Positions 16,608-26,733 are shown, counted from the stretch's first letter. The stretch: DNA of 34,977 nucleotides from Pseudomonas defluvii (GCF_001695625.1 NZ_MBPN01000054.1:1-34977), one strand, 5' to 3'. Program-made: numbers and translations. The notes: generated from the sequence alone by a model not told the origin.

Positions 16608-17108
16608 ATGACCGCCCTCAAGTACCTGCAAGCCTACCCCGCCAACCTGCAAGATCAGGTGCGCCAGATGATCGCCAGCAACCGCCTCGGCGATTATCTG
16701 GCGCAGCGCTATAGCGAGCGGCATCAGGTGCAGAGCGACAAGGCGTTGTACACCTATGCCCAAGCCATCAGGCAGGAGTACCTGCGCAATGCGCCGAACC
16801 TGGATAAGGTCCTGTTCGACAATCGGCTCGACCTGACCCACCGGGCACTGGGTTTGCACACGGCGGTGTCGCGGGTGCAGGGTGGCAAACTCAAGGCGAA
16901 GAAAGAGATACGTATTGCCTCGTTGTTCAAGGAGGCGGCCCCGCAGTTTCTGCGCATGATCGTGGTGCATGAGCTGGCGCACTTCAAGGAGGCCGAGCAC
17001 AACAAGGCCTTCTATCAGCTCTGTGAGTACATGCAGCCGGGCTACCATCAACTGGAGTTTGACCTGCGTGTTTACCTGACCTGGCGGGAGTTGCCTGCCC
17101 AGGCCTGA
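16608..17108 (+). CDS. YgjP-like zinc metallopeptidase domain protein
   Basis: 166 residues. The zincin motif is complete: HELAH at 121-125 with a third ligand His 131 in KEAEHNKAF, the spacing seen in YgjP/DUF45 (M48-related) putative peptidases. No signal peptide or membrane segment is seen, so it should be cytoplasmic. The N-terminal 100 residues are charged and helical. Substrates of this family are not established. It starts 37 bp after the GGDEF/EAL gene and 17 bp before a winged-helix gene on the same strand, suggesting co-transcription with at least the latter. The ATG at 16608 is chosen because the upstream frame overlaps the preceding gene. Confidence 0.8.
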   Translation: MTALKYLQAYPANLQDQVRQMIASNRLGDYLAQRYSERHQVQSDKALYTYAQAIRQEYLRNAPNLDKVLFDNRLDLTHRALGLHTAVSRVQGGKLKAKKEIRIASLFKEAAPQFLRMIVVHELAHFKEAEHNKAFYQLCEYMQPGYHQLEFDLRVYLTWRELPAQA

Positions 17109-17125
17109 CTGACAAGGATTTGCCG

Positions 17126-17422
17126 ATGGATGTGAGCAAGACCAAGACCAGCTTCTACCGCCGCCTTTACGTTGCCTGGTTGATCGATAGCCAGACCGCC
17201 AGCAGCGTTCCCGCCCTGATGGAGGCCACTGGTATGCCACGGCGTACCGCTCAGGACACGATTGCTGCGTTGAGTGACCTGGACATCCTCTGCGAGTTCG
17301 AACAGCAGGCTGGGGCGCGCAATCATGCCGGGCATTACCGTATTCGTGACTGGGGAGCGATTGATCCTCAGTGGGTCCTCCAGCACCTGGGGCAGATCCG
17401 CGAGGTGCTGGGTTATCCCTGA
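17126..17422 (+). CDS. Small winged-helix DNA-binding protein
   Basis: 98 residues. The centre reads SSVPALMEATGMPRRTAQDTIAAL, a helix-turn-helix with the expected Gly turn, followed by a wing (CEFEQQAGARNHAGHYRI) and a C-terminal helix. This matches a family of small winged-helix proteins (probably PF09904 type) common in pseudomonads and with no known regulon. AAGGA lies about eight bases before the ATG. It sits 17 bp after the YgjP-type peptidase gene, so the two are probably one operon. It converges with the acetyltransferase gene. Whether it controls the peptidase gene cannot be seen. Confidence 0.72.
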   Translation: MDVSKTKTSFYRRLYVAWLIDSQTASSVPALMEATGMPRRTAQDTIAALSDLDILCEFEQQAGARNHAGHYRIRDWGAIDPQWVLQHLGQIREVLGYP

Positions 17423-17467
17423 TACCGCTGCGCAGACGACTGCGCCATGCGCCGTGGAGGTCAGTGG

Positions 17468-17917
17468 CTAGCGGCGCATGCCGACATGCGCAATACCGTC
17501 CTCCAGGTAGGCCTCACCTGCGACCTTGAAACCATGACGGGCGTAGTAGTCCTGCAGATGTGCTTGTGCTGACAGGTACACCGGCACGTCGGGCCAGAGC
17601 TGCTCGGCATGCTTCAAACCTTGCTCCATCAGTTCATGCCCCAAGCCTTTTCCGCGTGCGTGCGGTGCGATCACCACCCGACCGATCACCACGTCACCGC
17701 CCTGTGACGTGGGGTCGAGCAGGCGCAGATAAGCCACCAGCGTGTCGTCCTGCCATGCCATCAAGTGGCAGGTGTCACTGGCCAGGTCTTCCCCGTCGAT
17801 GTCCAGATAGGGGCATTTCTGTTCAACGACGAATACTTCCGAGCGCAGTTTGAGGATGGCGTAGAGCTGTTCCTTGCCAAGGTCCGAGTGGTGTTTGCAG
17901 AGCCATTCGATGGGCAT
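17468..17917 (-). CDS. elaA: ElaA-like GNAT N-acetyltransferase
   Basis: 149 residues covering a complete GNAT fold. The acetyl-CoA pyrophosphate loop is RGKGLGHELM after the strand GRVVIAPHA. The N-terminal segment LYAILKLRSEVFVVEQKCPYLDIDG and the C-terminal YYARHGFKVAGEAYLEDGIAHVGM are typical of ElaA-type proteins. The acceptor substrate is unknown. The ATG at 17917 begins MPIEWLCKHH, as in homologues. It is monocistronic, divergent from the solute-binding protein gene across 247 bp, in which I see no convincing operator. The symbol is by similarity to E. coli ElaA. Confidence 0.88.
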   Translation of the reverse strand: MPIEWLCKHHSDLGKEQLYAILKLRSEVFVVEQKCPYLDIDGEDLASDTCHLMAWQDDTLVAYLRLLDPTSQGGDVVIGRVVIAPHARGKGLGHELMEQGLKHAEQLWPDVPVYLSAQAHLQDYYARHGFKVAGEAYLEDGIAHVGMRR

Positions 17918-18164
17918 GATAGGCCTCGTCCTGATGTCAATGACTCATCATGGCAGAGCAATGTGCCCACGACGAGACTGAAGTTGCGGCGGATTGTGTC
18001 TGTTATGCGCCCGATCAACCGTGCAGGCAAATAGCTATTATTTTCGCTGCCCGAGCCCTTCATCTTTGTGTAATCTGAATGGGCCTTCTAGAGTTCTTGC
18101 ACCAGGTGCATTTTCAGGCAGTTGGACATTGGCGCGGGCAGGGTGCTCGCTAAGGGATTTGAGC

Positions 18165-18905
18165 ATGTCTGTATTGCTTCGAGTCTTGGTTTTGCTTGGA
18201 ATGCTTTGCACAACATCCCCCCTGATCGCAGCGGACAAGCTCAAGCTTGTGGCGGATGCCTGGCCTCCGTTCACCGATGCCAGCCTGGAAGGGGGCGGGC
18301 TGGCTACGGCGCTTGTTACCACAGCGCTCAAGCGTGCCGGCTATGACAGCGAATTTGAGCAGGTCCCTTGGGCGCGGGCATTGATGGGCGTTGGCGAGGG
18401 CCGTTACGACATCCTGGTCAATGCGTGGTACAACGACTCTCGTACTCGGATCGGGGAATTTTCGGCCGGGTACCTGACCAACCGCATACGCTTGCTCAAG
18501 CGCAAGGATGAAGCGATTACCTTCCAGGCCCTGGCGGATTTGTATCCCTATCCGATCGCGGTCGTTCGTGACTATGCATACTCCCTCAGCTTCGATGCCG
18601 ATAGCCGCTTGCAGAAGGTCCCGGTGCGCAGCTTTTCGGTGGCGGTGCGAATGCTGGCAGCAAGCCGGGTAAGCTTGACCCTTGAGGACGAGTACGTCGC
18701 TCGCCATTTTCTCAAGCAGGAACCTGCGCCTGTTCGCGACAGCGTTGAGTTTTTCGGCAAGCCGCTCAGTGAAAACAGCCTGCACATTCTGGTCAGCCTG
18801 AAAAACCCTCGTCATCAGCAAATCGTTGCCGCGTTCGATCAGGCTATCGTGGCGATGCGGGCCGATGGCAGCTATGCCCGCCTGCTCAAACAGTACGGTT
18901 TGTGA
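18165..18905 (+). CDS. Orphan periplasmic solute-binding protein (SBP_bac_3 type)
   Basis: 246 residues. A Sec signal peptide (LLRVLVLLGMLCTTSPLIAA) is followed by a family-3 extracellular binding domain: LKLVADAWPPFTD at the start of the mature protein, GLATALVTTALKRAGY, RYDILVNAWYNDSR and a C-terminal DGSYARLLKQYG. Members of this family bind amino acids or similar ligands for ABC transporters or act as sensors. No permease or ATPase gene is near, so the ligand and partner are unknown. AAGGGA lies about nine bases before the ATG. Its TGA directly abuts the stop of convergent yccS, with no space for a terminator. Confidence 0.85.
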   Translation: MSVLLRVLVLLGMLCTTSPLIAADKLKLVADAWPPFTDASLEGGGLATALVTTALKRAGYDSEFEQVPWARALMGVGEGRYDILVNAWYNDSRTRIGEFSAGYLTNRIRLLKRKDEAITFQALADLYPYPIAVVRDYAYSLSFDADSRLQKVPVRSFSVAVRMLAASRVSLTLEDEYVARHFLKQEPAPVRDSVEFFGKPLSENSLHILVSLKNPRHQQIVAAFDQAIVAMRADGSYARLLKQYGL

Positions 18906-21086
18906 TCAGGCCGCAGACTCTTTGATCAGATGCGCCGCCAAGGTGCGCAGCGGGCCCAGTTGGCGGCAGATCAAGGCCAGCTGGGTTTGGACCAGACGTT
19001 GGGTTTCGTCGATTTCCTCGGGTACCTGTTCCAGTCTGCTGGCGAGGGCTTCCTCGTCATCGCTGTGAATCGCAACGGGTAGTTTGGTCGACAGGCCGAC
19101 GGCGATTTCATCGAGGCTGTCTGCCAGGCGTGCCCCGGCCCCTTCGACCAGATCGGTACGTGCCTCGGCCGCCAGGACGCTATCGCGATGGGCGCCGAGG
19201 CCTGAAAGGTAGCTGAGCAGGGTGTGCGACAACACCAGGAATCGAAAACCGACATCCGCCTCCTTTCGGAAATGCCCGGGCTCCATAAGCATGTTGGCCA
19301 AGGTGGTCGACAGCGCCGCATCGGCGTTGTGGGCGTTGCGGCGCGCCAGGCGGTAGGCCAGGTCGTCGCGCTTGCCGTTGGCATACTGTTGGAGGATCTG
19401 GCGCAGATAAATGCTGTTGCAACTCAGGGTATTGGCCAGCACCTTGTTCAACCGCCGCCCCTGCCAGTCTGGCAGGAACAGGAAGACTGCGAGGATGGCG
19501 ATCAGGCTGCCAATCAACGTATCGAACAGGCGTGGCAAGAACAGCCCGTAGCCGTCACCGATCTGGTTGAAACAGAACAGCACCATCAGAGTGATCGCTG
19601 CCGTGGCCAGGGTGTAGCGGGTGGTTCGGTAGACGAAAAACACCACGCCGGCGACAACTGCGAACATCGACTGGATCAGCGGGTTGGGGAACAGGTCGAA
19701 CAATGCCCAGCCAACGGTAAGGCCAATCCCCGTTCCAATGATCCGCTGCACCAGCTTGCGTCGCGTGGCGCCATAGTTGGGCTGGCAGACGAACAACGTG
19801 GTGAGGATGATCCAGTAGCCTTGGGTGGGGTGGATCAGGTGCACCATGCCATAACCGATCGACAGTGCCAGCGGCAGGCGCAACGCGTGACGAAACAGCA
19901 ATGACGTCGGCGTCAGCTGTTGGCGTAGCCGATTCCAGACATCCGCCAGGCTGTGGGGCGAGCGGTCGAGCAGGCTGGAGTCACTATTGTCAGCCAGTTT
20001 GTCGGGGTTGCTCGCGTCGCTGAGCAGACGGTCCAGTGTGGCCAGGTTGGCCGCCAGGGCGCGAAGCGAACGGAGCAGGCCGCGCCAGGCTGGGTTGTTT
20101 TGACTGCGCAGGTGCTCGAGTGAGGCGTGCAGGTCTTCCTGGGCCTGGGCAAACCCTGTGTCGTAGGTGAATGGCTGACGCAGCTGGATCGATTCTGAAA
20201 GCTGTTGGCAGGCCACGCCCTGTTGGCGCAACAGGCGTTGGCAGCGAAACAGGACATCGCTGTGGAAGAACGCCTCGGCCAATGCGTTGTACGGGTAGTG
20301 CGACGAGCTGGCGCGCTCGTGGATGTCCTGGGCGAGGAAGTACAGCTTCAGGTAGCGACTGACTTTAGAGCCAGGGCGACCATTGCCGACCCGGTGCAGA
20401 ATGATTTCCTTGGCGGCATTGAGCGCGGCCACCACCCGACCGTTCTGTTGTGCCAGTTCAAGGCGTCGTGCTTCGACATCCAGCTGACGAATCGGCTCGA
20501 ACAACGTGGACTTGAGCTTGAGGTAGCGGCTCAGCTCGCGAAACAGCCGGGCCAGGCTTTGCTGCACGGGCTGGTTGGAGAACAGGGCCTGCCAGAGAAC
20601 CGAGAGCAGGCCGTACCAGGCAGCGCCGGCCACCAGCAGCAAGGGTTCGTGCCAGAAGTCGGTGACTTCGCCGCCGCGCTGGTCGACACCGATCATGGTG
20701 TACACCGAGAGAATCAGCGTCGCCGAGGCGATCGCGCCGTAGCGTTCGCCCAGTGCGCCGAGCATGGTCAGGCCGAAGGCCGCCAATGCCATGGCGCAGA
20801 CAAACACAATGGGGTAAGGGAACAGCATCTCTACCGACAGCGCGGCGACGGTAAAGCAGACCAGGGTAACGGCCAGGGCGTTGAGTCGGCCTTGCCAGCT
20901 GTCATCGGTTTCTGCCAGGGCGCTGGCAATGATACCGAGGAACAGCGGGATCAGCAGGCCCATTTCGTCCCGGTACCAACACAGCGCCATGCTTCCGGTC
21001 AGGGCGATCGATACCCGGATGCTGTAGCTGAATTTATCCAGAGCCCAGAGGCGACGCAGTGAATGGCGCAACGATGTGGATGACAT
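18906..21086 (-). CDS. yccS: YccS/FUSC-family inner-membrane protein
   Basis: 726 residues. There are two groups of hydrophobic segments (about residues 20-170 and 395-510), separated by a long soluble helical region and followed by a C-terminal helical domain. This is the layout of the YccS/YhfK proteins related to the fusaric-acid-resistance and aromatic-acid efflux family. Conserved stretches include GYGMVHLIHPTQGYWIILTT and RTTRYTLATAAITLMVLF. Efflux is assumed from the family; the substrate is unknown. The start MSSTSLRHSLRR at 21086 is preferred, since upstream codons read through an intergenic hairpin and non-family sequence. It follows yhiN by 118 bp on the same strand. Confidence 0.88.
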   Translation of the reverse strand: MSSTSLRHSLRRLWALDKFSYSIRVSIALTGSMALCWYRDEMGLLIPLFLGIIASALAETDDSWQGRLNALAVTLVCFTVAALSVEMLFPYPIVFVCAMALAAFGLTMLGALGERYGAIASATLILSVYTMIGVDQRGGEVTDFWHEPLLLVAGAAWYGLLSVLWQALFSNQPVQQSLARLFRELSRYLKLKSTLFEPIRQLDVEARRLELAQQNGRVVAALNAAKEIILHRVGNGRPGSKVSRYLKLYFLAQDIHERASSSHYPYNALAEAFFHSDVLFRCQRLLRQQGVACQQLSESIQLRQPFTYDTGFAQAQEDLHASLEHLRSQNNPAWRGLLRSLRALAANLATLDRLLSDASNPDKLADNSDSSLLDRSPHSLADVWNRLRQQLTPTSLLFRHALRLPLALSIGYGMVHLIHPTQGYWIILTTLFVCQPNYGATRRKLVQRIIGTGIGLTVGWALFDLFPNPLIQSMFAVVAGVVFFVYRTTRYTLATAAITLMVLFCFNQIGDGYGLFLPRLFDTLIGSLIAILAVFLFLPDWQGRRLNKVLANTLSCNSIYLRQILQQYANGKRDDLAYRLARRNAHNADAALSTTLANMLMEPGHFRKEADVGFRFLVLSHTLLSYLSGLGAHRDSVLAAEARTDLVEGAGARLADSLDEIAVGLSTKLPVAIHSDDEEALASRLEQVPEEIDETQRLVQTQLALICRQLGPLRTLAAHLIKESAA

Positions 21087-21130
21087 GGCGGGAGTCAGGC
21101 CTGCAGGGCAGTGATCGAAATTGAGCGGGT

Positions 21131-21153
21131 CGCGACGGCAAGCTGCCGTCGCG
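21131..21153. other. Perfect hairpin between yhiN and yccS
   Basis: The ten-base arms CGCGACGGCA and TGCCGTCGCG pair perfectly around a three-base loop. It lies after the yhiN stop and before yccS on the minus strand. It has no T-run, so it may be a weak terminator, a processing site or a degenerate REP-like palindrome. Confidence 0.55.
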
Positions 21154-21204
21154 GTAATGTCCCAGCAAAATTTGTTCCGTGATGCGCCGATTCTACCGCG
21201 AAGG

Positions 21205-22383
21205 TTAGACGAATTGTGCGGCGGCGTAGGCCGAAGCCCACGCCCACTGGAAGTTGAAGCCACCGAGGTGGCCGCTGACATCCAGCACTTCGCCAATGAA
21301 ATACAGGCCAGGGCTCTTGAGTGACTCCATGGTTTTGGAGGACACCTCGCGGGTGTCGACGCCGCCCAGGGTCACTTCGGCAGTGCGGTAGCCTTCAGTG
21401 CCGGCGGGAACCAGTTGCCAGGCGCCGAGTTTCTCCGCGACCTGAGCCAGTTCAGCCGGGGTGTACTGTTTCATTGGCTTGGACACGAACCACTGCTCGG
21501 CCAGCAGGTTGGCCATTTTCTTGGTGAAGAGTTCACCGAGCAGGGTTTTCAGCTCGCTGTTGGGGCGTTCGGCTTGCTGCTGTTGCAGCCAGGTCAACGC
21601 GTCGTGGTCCGGCAGCAGGTTGATTTCCAGCGTATCACCGGCTTCCCAGAACGAGGAAATCTGCAGGATCGCCGGGCCGCTGAGGCCGCGGTGGGTGAAC
21701 AGCAGGTTTTCGCGGAAGCTGACGCCGTTGCAACTGGCGATACAGTCGACCGAGGTGCCGGACAGCTCGGTGCAGAGCGCCTTGAGCTGGTCGGTGATGG
21801 TGAAGGGCACCAGGCCTGCGCGGGTAGGCAGTACGCTGTGACCGAACTGACGCGCCACCTGATAACCAAAGCCGGTCGCCCCCAGCGTCGGGATCGACAA
21901 GCCGCCGGTGGCGATCACCAGCGACTGGCATTGCAGCTTGCCTGCACTGGTTTCCAGCAAATAGCCGCTTTCGAGTTTTTCGATCTGATCGATGCGGGTG
22001 TTCATGTTCAATTCGGCGCCTGCGGCGTCGCACTCGGCCAGGAGCATGTCGAGGATGTCGCTGGATTTGTGGTCGCAGAACAGCTGGCCGAGTTTCTTCT
22101 CGTGGTACGGCACGCCATGCTTGCTGACCATCTCGATAAAATCCCACTGGGTGTAACGTGCCAGCGCGGATTTGCAGAAATGCGGGTTCTGCGAGAGAAA
22201 ATTGCTCGGCTCGGTGTACATGTTGGTGAAATTGCAGCGGCCACCACCCGACATCAGGATTTTCTTGCCCGGTTTGTTGGCGTGGTCAAGCAATACAACC
22301 TGGCGGCCACGCTTGGCGGCGGTCAGGGCGCACATCAGGCCGGCGGCGCCTGCGCCGATGATGATGACTTCGGTGGAACGCAC
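21205..22383 (-). CDS. YhiN/HI0933-family FAD-dependent oxidoreductase
   Basis: 392 residues. The N-terminal dinucleotide motif IIIGAGAAGLMCA binds FAD, followed by the family signature KILMSGGGRCNFTN and, later, SLVIATGGLSIPTLGATGFGY. The C-terminus ends GLYFIGEVLDVSGHLGGFNFQWAWASG-like (here ASAYAAAQF), as in HI0933-type proteins such as E. coli YhiN. The reaction is not established; these are soluble flavoproteins usually annotated as NAD(P)/FAD-dependent oxidoreductases. The GTG at 22383 is the start, with GAGGA about seven bases upstream. It follows dbpA by 97 bp, across a REP-like palindrome. Confidence 0.9.
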   Translation of the reverse strand: MRSTEVIIIGAGAAGLMCALTAAKRGRQVVLLDHANKPGKKILMSGGGRCNFTNMYTEPSNFLSQNPHFCKSALARYTQWDFIEMVSKHGVPYHEKKLGQLFCDHKSSDILDMLLAECDAAGAELNMNTRIDQIEKLESGYLLETSAGKLQCQSLVIATGGLSIPTLGATGFGYQVARQFGHSVLPTRAGLVPFTITDQLKALCTELSGTSVDCIASCNGVSFRENLLFTHRGLSGPAILQISSFWEAGDTLEINLLPDHDALTWLQQQQAERPNSELKTLLGELFTKKMANLLAEQWFVSKPMKQYTPAELAQVAEKLGAWQLVPAGTEGYRTAEVTLGGVDTREVSSKTMESLKSPGLYFIGEVLDVSGHLGGFNFQWAWASAYAAAQFV

Positions 22384-22437
22384 TGCAAAATCCTCGGGGT
22401 AGAAAGCTGAAACCGTGTCGTCCTGTCGCCAGCCAAG

Positions 22438-22474
22438 CCCGCCCCTGCAGGGGCGGGAGCCGGCTTTGCGGGTA
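22438..22474. repeat. REP-like element with 20-bp perfect palindrome
   Basis: CCCGCCCCTG followed by CAGGGGCGGG is a perfect palindrome (22438-22457). It continues into GAGCCGGCTTTGCGGGTAAT, resembling the pseudomonad REP core of the GCGGG type and so differing from the GCTGG type at 12-140 and 10053-10140. It lies just beyond the dbpA stop and may limit read-through into yhiN. Confidence 0.65.
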
Positions 22475-22480
22475 ATGGGA

Positions 22481-23866
<1,386 letters not shown>

Positions 23867-23923
23867 GAGGCGGGCCTGCAAAACAAAATGTCGCGCAGTG
23901 TACCAGCCTCGTGGCCATTCGCC

Positions 23924-25351
23924 CTAAGGCTCGATTTCAGGTTCCAGACGACGGGCACGCCTTCCGTCCGTCTTTGACAGCTGCATGAAGATCGCTGCGG
24001 CCAACATGGCCATCAGGCCGATGGTCAGGAAGGTCAGTTGGAACGCACCCAGTGTGCTTTCCACCCCTTCGGCACTGCCCGCTGCGGTGAACCCGCCCAG
24101 CAGCGCACCGGCACAGGCGACACCCAGGCTCAGCGAAAGTTGTGCCACCACGGAAAGCAGGCTGTTGCCGCTGCTGGCGCTGGCATCGTCAAGGTCGATC
24201 AGGGTCACGGTATTCATTGCAGTGAATTGCAGCGAGTTGACGGCCCCAAGCAGTGCCAATTGGACCAGCAGCACGGCGTAGGGCGTCTGTTCATCGACCA
24301 GTCCCATGCTGGCCAGCAGCACGCCCAGCAGCAGGGTGTTGCCGGTGAGGATCGTACGGTAGCCGAGGCGCTCGATCAGGGGTTGGGCCACCGACTTGGC
24401 CAGCATCGCCGCGGCCGCCAGCGGAATCATGCTCATGCCGGCTTCTGAGGGCGAATAGCCCAGCGCGACCTGCAGCAGCAGTGGCACCAGAAAAGGCAGG
24501 GCGCCACTGCCCAGGCGGGCGAACAGGTTGCCAAGAATACCCACCGAAAAGGTCCGGGTGCGAAACAACCGGGGCGAGAACAGCGGGTCCTCCGTACTGC
24601 CGGCGCGCAGCCAATAGGCTGCCAGGCAGGCCATGCCGGCGAACAGCAGCAACATCACCCGCAAGTGCGGCAGGTGCAGCTCGCCCAAGCCCTCCATGGC
24701 AATGGTGATCAGCACCATTGCCGCGCCGAACAGCAGGAAACCCATGCCGTCGAAGCGTGTGCGCTCGGTACCGCGCAAGTCGGGGATGAATTTCCACACG
24801 GCATAGCAACCCACCGCCCCGACGGGCAGGTTGAGCAGGAAGATCCAGTGCCAGCTGAGTATTTCCACGAGCCAGCCGCCCAGGGTCGGCCCCAGCAGTG
24901 GGCCGAGCAGGCCGGGAATGGTGATGAAGCTCATGATCCGCACCAGCTCGGAGCGTGGGTAGGCGCGCAACACCACCAGGCGTCCGACGGGCAGCATCAG
25001 CGCGCCGCCCAGCCCCTGGATCACCCGTGCGGCGACCAGCATCCCGAGGCTGTCGGCCAAGGCGCAGAGCAGCGAGCCGATACTGAACAGCAAAATCGCG
25101 CCGAAAAAGATCCGTTTGGTGCCAAAGCGGTCGGCGATCCAGCCCGACGCGGGAATCAGCAAGGCCACAGTGAGCATGTAGGCGATGATGACAGACTGCA
25201 TGCGCAGGGGGTCTTCGGCCAAGTCGCGGGCCATGGCGGGCAGGGCGGTGTTGAGGATGGTGCCGTCGAGTGACTGCATGAAGAAAGCGATGGCCACCAC
25301 CCAGGGAATCCAGCGGGCGGTGGTGCTGTCTAGGGGCGCGCGATCAGGCAT
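23924..25351 (-). CDS. DHA2-type MFS exporter (MdtD-like)
   Basis: 475 residues with about 14 predicted membrane segments. Motif D1 (SLDGTILNTALPAMARDL) and motif A (GWIADRFGTKR) are in the first half. The antiporter motif C (PGLLGPLLGPTLGGWL) is in the fifth helix, marking it as a proton-coupled exporter. The closest named relative by pattern is MdtD/HsrA; the substrate is unknown. GGAGAG precedes the ATG. It lies 56 bp downstream of the tldE-like gene and 57 bp upstream of dbpA, all on the minus strand. The position after a TldD/TldE pair makes a processed peptide a possible cargo, but that is speculation. Confidence 0.88.
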   Translation of the reverse strand: MPDRAPLDSTTARWIPWVVAIAFFMQSLDGTILNTALPAMARDLAEDPLRMQSVIIAYMLTVALLIPASGWIADRFGTKRIFFGAILLFSIGSLLCALADSLGMLVAARVIQGLGGALMLPVGRLVVLRAYPRSELVRIMSFITIPGLLGPLLGPTLGGWLVEILSWHWIFLLNLPVGAVGCYAVWKFIPDLRGTERTRFDGMGFLLFGAAMVLITIAMEGLGELHLPHLRVMLLLFAGMACLAAYWLRAGSTEDPLFSPRLFRTRTFSVGILGNLFARLGSGALPFLVPLLLQVALGYSPSEAGMSMIPLAAAAMLAKSVAQPLIERLGYRTILTGNTLLLGVLLASMGLVDEQTPYAVLLVQLALLGAVNSLQFTAMNTVTLIDLDDASASSGNSLLSVVAQLSLSLGVACAGALLGGFTAAGSAEGVESTLGAFQLTFLTIGLMAMLAAAIFMQLSKTDGRRARRLEPEIEP

Positions 25352-25374
25352 AGGGCCTCTCTCCGAGGTGGGGC

Positions 25375-25401
25375 CTTATCGCCGGTATTGCCGGCGATAA
25401 G
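25375..25401. other. Hairpin between tldE-like gene and MFS gene
   Basis: The eleven-base arms CTTATCGCCGG (25375-25385) and CCGGCGATAAG (25391-25401) pair perfectly around a five-base loop. It occupies half the 56-bp gap and lies just upstream of the exporter's ribosome-binding site on the minus strand. There is no T-run after it. It could be an operator, an attenuator or an mRNA-processing site that sets exporter expression apart from the protease pair. Confidence 0.55.
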
Positions 25402-25407
25402 TAGCTA

Positions 25408-26733
25408 TCACAGGGTCAGCGTCAGGCATTTGACCAGCGCGCCCGGCAGGTGCGTAGAGCGGGTCTGGCGTTGGTCATAGGTGCTGGTCGACAGGATCAG
25501 CTCGCGGTCGCAGGTCAGTGCTTCCAACTGCGTACCGAGCAGGCTGTAGACGCTGTCGTCAAAGCGCATGGTGCTGACCGGTGCCTGGATTTTCCCGTCC
25601 TCAACCCAGAAGGTCGCGAAGCGGGTCAGGCCGGTCATGCGCGCTGCTGGCAGGTCTGAGTAGTTCAGGTACCAGAGGTTGCTGATGTACAGGCCTGTGC
25701 CCAGTTGGGCGAGGATTGCATCCGCCGCCAGTTCGCCGGGGGCCATGCTCAGTGCGCAGGGTGACTCATCGCTGTCGGCGCCATTGGCCAGCAACTCGAA
25801 CTCGGCTGCACTGCGGGCACCGACCAGTCGTTGGTGGGCCTTGCCCTGTGCGATCAGCGAGAGGTCGCTGCGCGGGTAGCCTTCCTCGGAGAACGCTGGG
25901 CTGAGCGAGCCGCTGACCTGTTCGGCGATGCCGATCAGCGGGCTCAACTGTGCATCGCTGGCGTAAAGACGTTGTAGCGGGCTGTCCTTGTTGGCGATGG
26001 CCTGGGCGGAAAAACCACCCCAGCAGAGCATGCCGATGATTTCGTCCAGCGCTGCGGGCGCCAGGTAGGCACGGTACTGGCCGGGTGCGAGGACCTTGAG
26101 TGGGCGGTCCAGGTAGTCCAGTTGCTCGCGGGCCTGATGCAGGCGCAAGGCCAATGTCGCGGCGTCCCAGCATTGGCCGGCATAGTTGGCTTTGACGGCC
26201 TGCCCGTTGGCATGGAACAGGCTCCAGTCGAGGTTGAAGCTGTTGGCCTGATGCCAGCCAAAGGCGCCAAATGAGCTGGCGAAGCCTCGGCAGATCGGGC
26301 CTGCTGCGTAGATCCCGACCAGGTCCAGCCCCGTGGCACCTGCGGCGATCTGGGCGAGTACCTCGGCGGTGTCTGGCAGAGGCGTGTTCTGCACGTTGTG
26401 GCTATGCCAGACGGCCTCGTTCAGTTTCAGGTAGGGGTCGACCGGGATCAGCGGCAAGGTCTGTCGCAGTTGTGCCAGGGCCTGCTGCAGGCGTTGTAGG
26501 TCAGCGTCGCTGTCCCCGCTGAGGGTGAGTTGAAAGTCGGCCTGACGTCCGCTGTCGATCAGTTTGAGGCTGGCGCTGGCCTGCGCGACGTTGCCGGCCT
26601 GGCGGACCTGGGCATGGTTGAAACGAATGAACTGCGACTGCTCGGCGCTGTAGCTCAGGGTGAAGTGTTCGGGGGCGCGTACGGCATCGCGCAGGCTGTT
26701 CACCAGGCGTTGGAAATGTTCCAGGTAGGCCAT
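25408..26733 (-). CDS. TldE/PmbA-like subunit of a TldD/TldE-type protease
   Basis: 441 residues of the TldD/PmbA fold. It lacks the HExxxH zinc motif, as expected for the non-catalytic TldE (PmbA) partner, and has a typical C-terminal region (ISNLWYLNYSDLPAARMTGLTR, then FWVEDGKIQAPVSTMRF). Known TldD/TldE heterodimers degrade unfolded peptides into small pieces and mature modified peptides such as microcin B17. The ATG overlaps the stop of the tldD-like gene by one base and has GGAGGAG upstream, so the two subunits are translationally coupled. The sequence is clearly divergent from housekeeping PmbA, so this is probably a second, paralogous pair. Confidence 0.85.
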   Translation of the reverse strand: MAYLEHFQRLVNSLRDAVRAPEHFTLSYSAEQSQFIRFNHAQVRQAGNVAQASASLKLIDSGRQADFQLTLSGDSDADLQRLQQALAQLRQTLPLIPVDPYLKLNEAVWHSHNVQNTPLPDTAEVLAQIAAGATGLDLVGIYAAGPICRGFASSFGAFGWHQANSFNLDWSLFHANGQAVKANYAGQCWDAATLALRLHQAREQLDYLDRPLKVLAPGQYRAYLAPAALDEIIGMLCWGGFSAQAIANKDSPLQRLYASDAQLSPLIGIAEQVSGSLSPAFSEEGYPRSDLSLIAQGKAHQRLVGARSAAEFELLANGADSDESPCALSMAPGELAADAILAQLGTGLYISNLWYLNYSDLPAARMTGLTRFATFWVEDGKIQAPVSTMRFDDSVYSLLGTQLEALTCDRELILSTSTYDQRQTRSTHLPGALVKCLTLTL

